5,069 nucleotides of DNA from assembly GCA_913043035.1 (NCBI GenBank), contig CAJWMM010000057.1:1-5069 (forward strand), given 5' to 3'. Positions 1 through 5,069 of this stretch are shown in pieces; the stretch's first letter is position 1, and each line of letters opens with the position of its first letter. Source of the DNA: an uncultured Gammaproteobacteria bacterium (lineage in GTDB: Bacteria; Pseudomonadota; Gammaproteobacteria; GCA-002705445; GCA-002716945). The notes below the pieces were generated by a model. It did no database searches. It was given only the letters and a program-made list of their open reading frames with translations, and was not told where the DNA came from. The translations under genes were made by a program, and so were the position numbers.

Positions 1-927
1 GGCTATTTTTTATATAATGGAGGAGGTGATTCTCAAGATACTACGTTAAAATTATCGAAATTTTTCAAAAAGAATAAGATTGATATTAAATGTATTGGTA
101 TTCCTAAGACAATTGATAATGATCTACCTGAAACATATGCATGTCCTGGTTTTGGTACAGTTGCTAAGTATATAGCAACTTCTACGCTTGAGGCATCTTT
201 AGATGTATCATCGATGTCTAATTCATCAACAAAAGTTTTTATATTAGAAGTAATGGGAAGGCATGCAGGATGGCTTGCAGCTTCGTCTGGTGTCGTGAAA
301 GGAAAAAATAATAACTCACCACAAATTATTCTATTTCCAGAGAGAAAATTTGATAAAAAAGCATTCTTAAAAAAAACAAAAGAGTCAGTAGAATGTGATG
401 GATTTTGTGTAATTGTTGTTTCAGAGGGAATAAAAAATGAAAATGGAGATTTCATATCATCTTCTTCAACAAAAGACAGTTTTGGGCACGCTCACCTTGG
501 AGGTGTTGCACCAATTCTAGCTAATATGGTAAATACTTCATTGAATTATAAAGTACATTGGGCTGTGGCTGACTATTTACAGCGAGCATCAAGGCATATT
601 GGTTCTAAAGCTGATGTTCAGCAAGCGTATGATGTTGGAGTACAATCAGTTAAATTTCTTATCACTGGTATTTCTGATGTCATGGTAACAGTCAAAAAAC
701 GAAGAAAAGATGGGAGTTGGAATACTGGAAAAATACCCTTAGGGAAAGTTGCCAATAGAGAAAAAAAATTACCAAGTAATTTCATAGGGAGAGATGGTTT
801 TAGTATTACAAACGCGTGCTCAAAATATATTCAAAGTTTGATAAATGGAGAGAGTTTCCCTCCATACATAAATGGTATACCGAATTACTCAAAGCTTAAA
901 CTGAAAACTATCAAGAAATTAAAATAG
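1..927 (+). CDS. pfp: PPi-dependent 6-phosphofructokinase, 5'-truncated by window edge
   Basis: Diphosphate-fructose-6-phosphate 1-phosphotransferase, a cytosolic enzyme that reversibly phosphorylates fructose 6-phosphate using pyrophosphate. The frame is open from base 1 to the TAG at 925-927. That gives 308 residues, while relatives are usually just over 400, so roughly 100 N-terminal residues lie outside the window and no start is visible. Numbered from base 1, residues 6-14 read NGGGDSQDT, with Asp10 where ATP-dependent enzymes carry the Gly of GGDGS. Residues 35-43 read PKTIDNDLP, with Lys36 where ATP enzymes carry Gly (PGTIDND). These two substitutions are the known markers of PPi use. 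Residues 85-91 (MGRHAGW) are the fructose-6-phosphate-binding motif. Residues 193-199 (LQRASRH) resemble the later substrate-binding loop. The 3' end overlaps the convergent hemH by 9 bp. Family assignment is firm; PPi specificity is inferred from the two residues. Confidence 0.93.
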   Translation, partial: GYFLYNGGGDSQDTTLKLSKFFKKNKIDIKCIGIPKTIDNDLPETYACPGFGTVAKYIATSTLEASLDVSSMSNSSTKVFILEVMGRHAGWLAASSGVVKGKNNNSPQIILFPERKFDKKAFLKKTKESVECDGFCVIVVSEGIKNENGDFISSSSTKDSFGHAHLGGVAPILANMVNTSLNYKVHWAVADYLQRASRHIGSKADVQQAYDVGVQSVKFLITGISDVMVTVKKRRKDGSWNTGKIPLGKVANREKKLPSNFIGRDGFSITNACSKYIQSLINGESFPPYINGIPNYSKLKLKTIKKLK

Positions 928-1935
928 AGTTCTAAAATCAATAGTATACTTTTCACTATTTATTACCAAATCTTCGATCAATGTAATAAACTTTTTCGAA
1001 CCATTCAAGCAGGGGATAAATCCAAAATCTTTACCATTTGACTCGATGAATAATTCTCTTGACTCCTCACCAATCTCTTCAATCGTCTCAAGGCAATCAG
1101 AGGAAAATCCGGGGCAGAAAACTTGTATGTTTCTGATATTTTCATTAGGCAAACTTTCTAGGCGCCCTGCTAAGTAAGGTTTTATCCATTCTGCTTTACC
1201 AAATCGTGATTGAAATGCAACCTCATATTGTTTTTCATTAAGGCCAAGATTAGATGCAATTAAATTTGCCGTCATTAGACACTGATCACGATATGGCTCA
1301 TCGCTACCTATGTAAGATTCTGGTATTCCATGAAAAGAGAGTAAAAGTTTTTCTGGTTGACCCGATTTAAGTTGATAATCTCTTATAGAGTCACAACATG
1401 CATCTATATACAGCTCGTGACTGTGAAAATCTTTAATGAAGCTGATTTCTATTTTATCGAGTAATTTATTTTTCATTATGATTTCATCAATTTTCCTTGC
1501 GATTGACCTTGTAGTTGTGGTCGAGTATTGAGGAAACATTGGCAGTATAATTATTTTTCTATAGCCACTTTTTACCAGCTGTAATAATTTAGACTCAATA
1601 GAAGGCGACCCATATCTCATTGCAACGTCAACAAAGAATTCTTCATTTTCATCACACTCAAACTTCTTTTTTAGTAGGCCAGCTTGCAAATAAGTATTAT
1701 ACAGTAATGGTGAGCCCCACTCTGTCCAAACTTTTTTATATAATTCAGCACTTTTAGCAGGCCTCGATCTCAAAATTACAAAGTTTAGTAATGGCAACCA
1801 GAAGAATCTAGGCATCCTTATTACATCTCTATCAGATAGAAACTCCTTGAGATAAACTCTTACGTCCTCTGTAGTTGGTGACTTAGGAGTTCCCAAGTTT
1901 ATAAGCAAGACTCCTTTCTTATCGACTAATTTCAT
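919..1935 (-). CDS. hemH: Ferrochelatase (protoheme ferro-lyase)
   Basis: Inserts Fe2+ into protoporphyrin IX, the last step of protoheme synthesis. The protein has 338 residues, a normal length for the bacterial enzyme. The N-terminus (GVLLINLGTPKSP, residues 8-20) is the family signature and sits right after the chosen ATG. The porphyrin-contact segment is around 101-145 (MRYGSPSI, then PMFPQYSTTT at 132-141). The catalytic His is His202 in SFHGIPESY. The second metal-site acidic residue is Glu283 in SDCLETIEEIGEE, equivalent to human Glu343; Cys281 stands where the human enzyme has His341. FQSRFGKAEWIKPY (241-254) is also typical. There is no C-terminal cysteine cluster for a 2Fe-2S centre. 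The gene lies 16 bp downstream of the HNH gene on the same strand and is probably expressed with it. No clear Shine-Dalgarno precedes the ATG, where the upstream bases are A/T-rich. Its last 9 bp overlap the convergent phosphofructokinase gene. Confidence 0.97.
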   Translation of the reverse strand: MKLVDKKGVLLINLGTPKSPTTEDVRVYLKEFLSDRDVIRMPRFFWLPLLNFVILRSRPAKSAELYKKVWTEWGSPLLYNTYLQAGLLKKKFECDENEEFFVDVAMRYGSPSIESKLLQLVKSGYRKIIILPMFPQYSTTTTRSIARKIDEIIMKNKLLDKIEISFIKDFHSHELYIDACCDSIRDYQLKSGQPEKLLLSFHGIPESYIGSDEPYRDQCLMTANLIASNLGLNEKQYEVAFQSRFGKAEWIKPYLAGRLESLPNENIRNIQVFCPGFSSDCLETIEEIGEESRELFIESNGKDFGFIPCLNGSKKFITLIEDLVINSEKYTIDFRTLF

Positions 1936-1951
1936 AAAATTATTTTAGTAG

Positions 1952-2536
1952 CTAAGTGATTTTATATCTAGCCAATAAAGGGCTATTTTTTGAGATGTGC
2001 GAAATTAGGAACTCCATCTGGTCTGCTAAAATAGTCCTTCCGCGAAGGATTAGATATTCAACCCTAGATGGGCTAAATGGGACAGCCACTAGCATCATTT
2101 TCGCATCTTCTGGTGTTCTGCCGCCTTTAAGATTGTTACACCTTCTACAAGCAGTGGCTACATTAGTCCAAATATCCTCTCCTCCCAATGAGAGTGGTAC
2201 AATATGATCTCTGGATAAATGCTTATGAGTAAATTTATCACCGCAATATAGACATGTATTTGCATCTCTCATAAATAGGGTAGTGTTGTTTAGAGATGGT
2301 GTAAAAGACGAATAATCCAATTTATGAGAGCTATTAGTAGCAATTATAGAATTAATATCAAGCGTGCTTCTGAGGCCTGTTAGACGGTTTGTGCCACCTC
2401 TTATTTGCGTAGTTGATGACCCACACTCGTATGCTATCTGTCCCAAATGATACAATTTGACGGCTGTTTCATAATTTATCCAGCCTGTAGGGTGTCCAGC
2501 GGCATTTAACCGTAGTATCTGTTTAAAACTAATCAT
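1952..2536 (-). CDS. Stand-alone HNH endonuclease-fold protein
   Basis: A protein of 194 residues with an HNH (beta-beta-alpha metal) nuclease domain at about 90-140. Structural zinc pairs are C95-x2-C98 and C130-x2-C133. The catalytic core is R109-D110-H111 (RDHIVPLSLGGED), followed by Asn125 and Asn134 (RRCNNLKGGRTPEDA). The N-terminal part (ILRLNAAGHPTGWI, residues 7-20) and the C-terminal part (RTILADQMEFL, 167-177) match, from memory, a conserved proteobacterial family whose members start at this point, which supports the chosen ATG. Biological role and DNA target are unknown. All HNH positions needed for activity appear present. No methyltransferase, integrase, terminase or intron sequence lies nearby, so there is no support for restriction, homing or phage packaging. 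It is the first gene of a probable two-gene unit with hemH and is divergent from priA. No Shine-Dalgarno is visible. Confidence 0.93.
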   Translation of the reverse strand: MISFKQILRLNAAGHPTGWINYETAVKLYHLGQIAYECGSSTTQIRGGTNRLTGLRSTLDINSIIATNSSHKLDYSSFTPSLNNTTLFMRDANTCLYCGDKFTHKHLSRDHIVPLSLGGEDIWTNVATACRRCNNLKGGRTPEDAKMMLVAVPFSPSRVEYLILRGRTILADQMEFLISHISKNSPLLARYKIT

Positions 2537-2542
2537 CGAATT

Positions 2543-2548
2543 ATTATA
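2543..2548 (-). promoter_or_regulatory. Possible -10 element for HNH-hemH
   Basis: A perfect TATAAT on the minus strand ends 6 bp before the HNH ATG. Normal spacing would put the transcription start on or next to the A of that ATG, giving a leaderless or nearly leaderless message. This would fit the absence of a Shine-Dalgarno. No -35 match is found at 16-18 bp. A TATAAG at 2554-2559 is an alternative that would give a leader of about 11 nt. In DNA this AT-rich, chance matches are common. Confidence 0.3.
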
Positions 2549-2654
2549 TATTACTTATATGCGGATTTTATTAAAATTAATGATTAAATCTGCATAAGAC
2601 CCTTGAGCAAAAAAAGGGATGAAAACTCTTATAATTGTTGAATTAATGGATTCT

Positions 2655-2681
2655 AAGCTCATTTTTTGTGCAAAAAAGCTT
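2655..2681. repeat. A/T-rich imperfect stem-loop
   Basis: Six T (2662-2667) and six A (2672-2677) flank a GTGC loop, extended after a 3-base bulge by AAGC (2655-2658) pairing with GCTT (2678-2681). It sits between two divergent promoters, where no transcript is expected to end, and it has little G/C in the stem. It is therefore unlikely to be a terminator. It could be an easily melted or cruciform-forming element, or chance. Confidence 0.3.
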
Positions 2682-2693
2682 ATTTATTAACAA

Positions 2694-2708
2694 TGAGACT
2701 GATTCTCA
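2694..2708. promoter_or_regulatory. Fur-box-like palindrome
   Basis: TGAGACT-G-ATTCTCA is a 7-1-7 inverted repeat with 6 of 7 positions symmetric. It matches 11 of 14 defined positions of the Fur 7-1-7 consensus (TGATAAT-n-ATTATCA). The GAG/CTC substitutions are common in natural proteobacterial Fur sites. It lies about 158 bp upstream of the HNH-hemH unit and about 234 bp upstream of priA. Ferrochelatase uses iron, so iron-responsive control of the left operon is plausible, but the distance from the start codon is long and no promoter is clearly seen beside it. Confidence 0.4.
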
Positions 2709-2829
2709 GATAAACATGATCTTGTTACAAGTCCATCATATAGAAATTCTTAATAATGACATATACTATTGATATTTATGTATTTTTAATATTGATTATA
2801 AAATATACAATCTGTTGCATGTATAATCA

Positions 2830-2856
2830 CATGAAAGAAATCGCAAGACTTTCATG
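2830..2856. repeat. Inverted repeat, 8-bp perfect arms
   Basis: CATGAAAG (2830-2837) and CTTTCATG (2849-2856) are perfect inverted arms around an 11-bp spacer, ending 2 bp before the DnaA-box cluster. It could be an operator for a dimeric regulator, part of an origin structure, or an RNA hairpin if transcription starts upstream. No known regulator is recognised. Confidence 0.5.
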
Positions 2857-2857
2857 A

Positions 2858-2894
2858 TTTATCCACAATTTTTTCCACAAAATCTGTGGATAAA
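2858..2894. promoter_or_regulatory. DnaA-box cluster (two perfect inverted boxes plus one near-match)
   Basis: TTATCCACA at 2859-2867 on the plus strand and TTATCCACA on the minus strand (read as TGTGGATAA, 2885-2893) both match the DnaA consensus TTATNCACA exactly. Between them TTTTCCACA (2871-2879) differs at one base. With one extra base each, the outer boxes form a 10-bp perfect inverted repeat with a 17-bp spacer. The cluster is flanked on the left by a highly AT-rich segment and on the right by the priA promoter, whose -35 region it overlaps. The roles compatible with this are a chromosomal origin or DnaA control of priA. Which one cannot be decided from this window. Confidence 0.65.
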
Positions 2895-2902
2895 ACAGCT
2901 AA

Positions 2903-2911
2903 TGATATAAT
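2903..2911 (+). promoter_or_regulatory. Extended -10 promoter for priA-argS
   Basis: TGATATAAT has the TG-n-TATAAT arrangement of an extended -10 element, which can work without a good -35. The predicted start is near 2918, giving a leader of about 25 nt before the priA ATG. The position expected for a -35 lies inside the rightmost DnaA box, so bound DnaA could affect this promoter. A second TATAAT at 2935-2940 is too close to the ATG to produce a priA message starting upstream of the gene. Confidence 0.5.
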
Positions 2912-2942
2912 AATTCATATATTTTTGTACTATGTATAATAA

Positions 2943-4940
2943 ATGATGGATCAAGTCATAAATGTCGCTGTAAATTACCCACTATATCAGACCTTTAAGT
3001 ACTCGGTGCCCAACAAAATAGGTAAAGTAAATATTGGTGAAAGAGTTCTTGTTCCATTTGGTAAAAAAACTATAGTTGGTATAGTAGTCAAAAGAGAAAA
3101 ACAAGTAAACAAAGATAAAATCAATTACATCTTAAAGCCAATTATAGATATCATAGATGATCATCCAGTAGTGAATCTAGAAATTATGAAAATTTGTACT
3201 TGGGCAAGTGATTACTATGAATATCCGCTTGGACAAGTTATATTTGGAGCTCTGCCATCACAATTAAAGCAAGGAGTTCCAATCGCAAACGTTACAATTT
3301 TTGAAAATCAACATAAAAAGTTAACAGCAGAGAAATTAGAAATTAATTTGAACAATGAACAAAATTCTATTTTTAAAAAAATACTTAGGAATACAGATTC
3401 TTTTTCAACTTCGCTGATTCATGGAGTAACCGGTAGCGGAAAAACTGAAGTATATGTGAAACTTGCTCAAGAAGTTATAAGAAAAAAAAAACAGGTACTA
3501 ATAATAGTGCCAGAAATTAATTTAACACCACAAACTATTACTAGGTTCGAAATGTATATCGATGAGAATATTCAATCATATCATTCAGGACACACTCTTA
3601 AGGAAAAAATGACAACTTGGCTGAATGTTAAAAATAAGAAATTAGATATAGTAATTGGTACAAGATCCTCTATTTTTCTTCCATTCAAATCTTTAGGTCT
3701 AATAATTATAGATGAGGAACATGATTCTTCATTAAAGCAGCAAGAAAAATTTAGATATCATGCAAGAGACCTGTCCATTATGAGAGCGAAAAGTCTAAAT
3801 ATCCCAATTGTAATCGGGAGTGCCACACCATCATTTGAGAGTCTGCATAATACTCTGCTTGAGAAATTTAAAAAATATAATTTGACTAAAAGATATTATA
3901 AAACTGATTTGCCTAAAATAACTCTAGTTGATCTAACAAAAGATTTGCCACAAGATGGAATTTCTAAATTTCTAAAAGAAAACATCGCAAACACTCTTAG
4001 TAAGAAACAACAAATCCTTCTATACATAGGAAGACGGGGTTTTAGCCATGCATTAACATGTCTAGAATGTAGATGGATTTCAAAATGTAAAATTTGTGAA
4101 TCATTCATGACCTATCACAAAAATCAAAAGCTTTTGAAATGCCATCATTGTGGTAACAAACAAAGTATCTCAACCAATCCTGGTAAATGTGAAAAATGTA
4201 GTTTAGTCCCCGTAGGTTTTGGGACGCAAAGAATAGAAGATAAAATTAAAGAGCTTTTCCCTGATGCTAGAGTGGGGCGAATAGATAGTGATGCAATATC
4301 TAGCGTGAAGAAATTGAGAGATTTTATTAACAGAGCAAAAAACAATGAAGTAGATATTCTTATCGGTACGCAAATGATTGTTAAGGGACATGATTTTCCA
4401 AATGTATCATTAGTAGGAATTATAGACATTGATTCTGGACTATTTAATCTAGACTTTCGTGGGCTAGAGAGAACTGCTCAGCTTATCACCCAAGTGGCTG
4501 GTCGCTCTGGTAGAAAAAATGAAGGGGGTCATGTGATTATACAAACTAGAACGCCAAAACATCCTTTACTAGATATACTTTTATCAAAAGGCTATGAGGA
4601 TTTTGCAATGAAGAATCTTAATGACAGAAAAAAAGCTAATCTGCCCCCATACACACACCTGTGCTTAGTAAGAATGTCATCGAGTAAAAAAATAACTGCA
4701 TTTAATTTTCTAGACGAGATTAAGTGCTTATTCTCAGAGCAAAAAAGTATATTTTTTCTTGGTCCTGCGGATGCTCCCATCCCTAAAAAAAATAATATGT
4801 ATGTTCATCAACTTATAGTTGGCTCAAAAAATAGAACAGTTCTAAGAAAAATAACTCAAGAAATAAGACAATACATCACAAAGAAAAAACCTTACAATAT
4901 AAAATGGTCAATTGATGTTGACCCAATTGATTTATACTAA
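2943..4940 (+). CDS. priA: Primosomal protein N', replication-restart 3'-5' helicase PriA
   Basis: DNA helicase that recognises stalled or repaired forks and starts reloading of the replicative helicase. Numbering from the first Met: an N-terminal 3'-end-binding region about 1-105 (VAVNYPLYQTFKYSVP near the start, RVLVPFG at 34-40); Walker A GVTGSGKTEV at 161-170 (Lys167); DEEH Walker B at 257-260; SATPS at 293-297. The zinc-binding insert has eight cysteines in four pairs: 373/376, 382/385, 400/403 and 416/419. Helicase motif V is GTQMIVKGHDFPNVSLV (475-491) and motif VI is QVAGRSGR (517-524). The C-terminal domain has LPPYTHL at 567-573. At 665 residues it is somewhat shorter than E. coli PriA (732), mostly by compact linkers, with no motif lost. 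ATG occurs twice in tandem (2943, 2946) and either may be the start; no Shine-Dalgarno decides between them. The first gene of a unit with argS, 5 bp away. Confidence 0.97.
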   Translation: MMDQVINVAVNYPLYQTFKYSVPNKIGKVNIGERVLVPFGKKTIVGIVVKREKQVNKDKINYILKPIIDIIDDHPVVNLEIMKICTWASDYYEYPLGQVIFGALPSQLKQGVPIANVTIFENQHKKLTAEKLEINLNNEQNSIFKKILRNTDSFSTSLIHGVTGSGKTEVYVKLAQEVIRKKKQVLIIVPEINLTPQTITRFEMYIDENIQSYHSGHTLKEKMTTWLNVKNKKLDIVIGTRSSIFLPFKSLGLIIIDEEHDSSLKQQEKFRYHARDLSIMRAKSLNIPIVIGSATPSFESLHNTLLEKFKKYNLTKRYYKTDLPKITLVDLTKDLPQDGISKFLKENIANTLSKKQQILLYIGRRGFSHALTCLECRWISKCKICESFMTYHKNQKLLKCHHCGNKQSISTNPGKCEKCSLVPVGFGTQRIEDKIKELFPDARVGRIDSDAISSVKKLRDFINRAKNNEVDILIGTQMIVKGHDFPNVSLVGIIDIDSGLFNLDFRGLERTAQLITQVAGRSGRKNEGGHVIIQTRTPKHPLLDILLSKGYEDFAMKNLNDRKKANLPPYTHLCLVRMSSSKKITAFNFLDEIKCLFSEQKSIFFLGPADAPIPKKNNMYVHQLIVGSKNRTVLRKITQEIRQYITKKKPYNIKWSIDVDPIDLY

Positions 4941-4945
4941 AAAGA

Positions 4946-5069
4946 ATGAAAGATTATATCAAGAAAGAAATTATTAGAGTGCTCAAGGAAAATTATCAAT
5001 TAGCCGAAGCAGAAGATATTGTAGAAATACAGAAGACATCAAATAAACATGTCGCATCTGACTACTTTA
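4946..5069 (+). CDS. argS: Arginyl-tRNA synthetase, 3'-truncated by window edge
   Basis: Only the first 41 codons are in the window, all open. The translation begins MKDYIKKEIIRVLKE and ends KTSNKHVASDYF. This resembles the N-terminal tRNA-binding (Add-1) domain of proteobacterial ArgS, for example the MKDTIRQLIQQAL opening and the later H-G-D-F-A/S-like segment recalled from Pseudomonas. The catalytic HIGH-type motif would lie beyond the window. The gene follows the priA stop after 5 bp (AAAGA), so co-transcription is very likely. The priA-argS order is familiar in gammaproteobacteria. The call rests on a short N-terminus plus gene order. Confidence 0.8.
   Translation, partial: MKDYIKKEIIRVLKENYQLAEAEDIVEIQKTSNKHVASDYF

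Larger units (their letters stand above)
2537..2942. other. AT-rich divergent intergenic region with regulatory or origin-like motifs
   Basis: These 406 bp separate the divergent HNH-hemH and priA-argS units and contain no credible gene. From left to right I see: a possible HNH -10 box at 2543-2548; a weak CCCTT/AAGGG hairpin at 2600-2618; an A/T stem-loop at 2655-2681; a Fur-like palindrome at 2694-2708; a segment at 2741-2810 with only 9 G/C in 70 bases; an inverted repeat at 2830-2856; a DnaA-box cluster at 2858-2894; and an extended -10 element at 2903-2911. In an otherwise tightly packed window (16-bp and 5-bp gaps, 9-bp overlap) this long spacer is probably retained for a function. Confidence 0.8.

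Noticed and set aside
33..455. Open frame of 140 codons on the minus strand inside the phosphofructokinase gene
   Set aside because: It is antisense to a well-conserved enzyme, has no recognisable motif, and has the composition expected of a reverse-strand shadow.
940..960. AATAGT/ACTATT hairpin just past the phosphofructokinase stop, as a terminator
   Set aside because: Six A/T-dominated pairs with a 9-base loop and no proper T-run. The bases also encode the ferrochelatase C-terminus.
1981..1991. Repeat of GGCTATTTTTT, also found at 1-11
   Set aside because: Both copies fall in unrelated coding sequence and are mostly a T-run, so this is best explained by chance.
1956..2207. Open frame of 83 codons on the plus strand across the HNH gene
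   Set aside because: It lies antisense to the intact HNH domain and has no family resemblance.
1952..2536. HNH gene as part of a restriction-modification, homing or phage system
   Set aside because: No methyltransferase, integrase, terminase, intron or repeat borders are present. The neighbours are housekeeping genes in compact spacing.
2600..2618. CCCTT/AAGGG hairpin in the intergenic region, as a terminator
   Set aside because: Only five pairs around a 9-base A-rich loop, no T-run on either strand, and no gene runs into this region.
2684..2692. TTATTAACA as a fourth DnaA box
   Set aside because: It lacks the central C of TTATNCACA, and such strings are common in AT-rich DNA. It is also about 170 bp from the real cluster.
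3896..4780. Several minus-strand open frames of 62-94 codons inside priA
   Set aside because: They overlap conserved PriA motifs (zinc insert, motifs V and VI) on the other strand and overlap each other; none has a recognisable product.

Overview
The window is a compact, AT-rich bacterial housekeeping segment. It most likely comes from a proteobacterium with a small, streamlined genome. The priA-argS gene order and an ArgS N-terminus of the 'MKDxI' type suggest a gammaproteobacterium. A pyrophosphate-type phosphofructokinase would fit sulfur-oxidising or methylotrophic lineages such as the SUP05/Thioglobus group. That placement is inference, and an AT-rich betaproteobacterium is not excluded.

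Layout: (1) 1-927 (+) is the C-terminal three quarters of a PPi-dependent 6-phosphofructokinase, cut by the window edge. (2) 919-1935 (-) is a complete ferrochelatase, hemH, overlapping the first gene tail-to-tail by 9 bp. (3) 1952-2536 (-) is a complete stand-alone HNH nuclease-fold protein, 16 bp upstream of hemH and probably co-transcribed with it. (4) 2537-2942 is a 406-bp, very AT-rich divergent intergenic region. (5) 2943-4940 (+) is a complete priA, the replication-restart helicase. (6) 4946-5069 (+) is the start of argS, 5 bp after priA and cut by the window edge.

The coding content is ordinary: sugar phosphate metabolism, the last step of heme synthesis, replication restart and tRNA charging, plus one conserved but functionally unassigned HNH protein. 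I see no mobile element, CRISPR array, RNA gene or defence cassette.

The part worth a second look is the intergenic region. It holds two perfect, inverted DnaA boxes with a third near-match between them, next to a hairpin-forming repeat and a stretch that is about 87% A+T. It also holds a Fur-box-like palindrome on the HNH-hemH side and an extended -10 promoter for priA. This could be a replication origin or a DnaA-controlled priA promoter. The Fur-like site would make sense for iron control of ferrochelatase. Both are hypotheses from motif matches only. None of the four visible gene starts has a good Shine-Dalgarno sequence.
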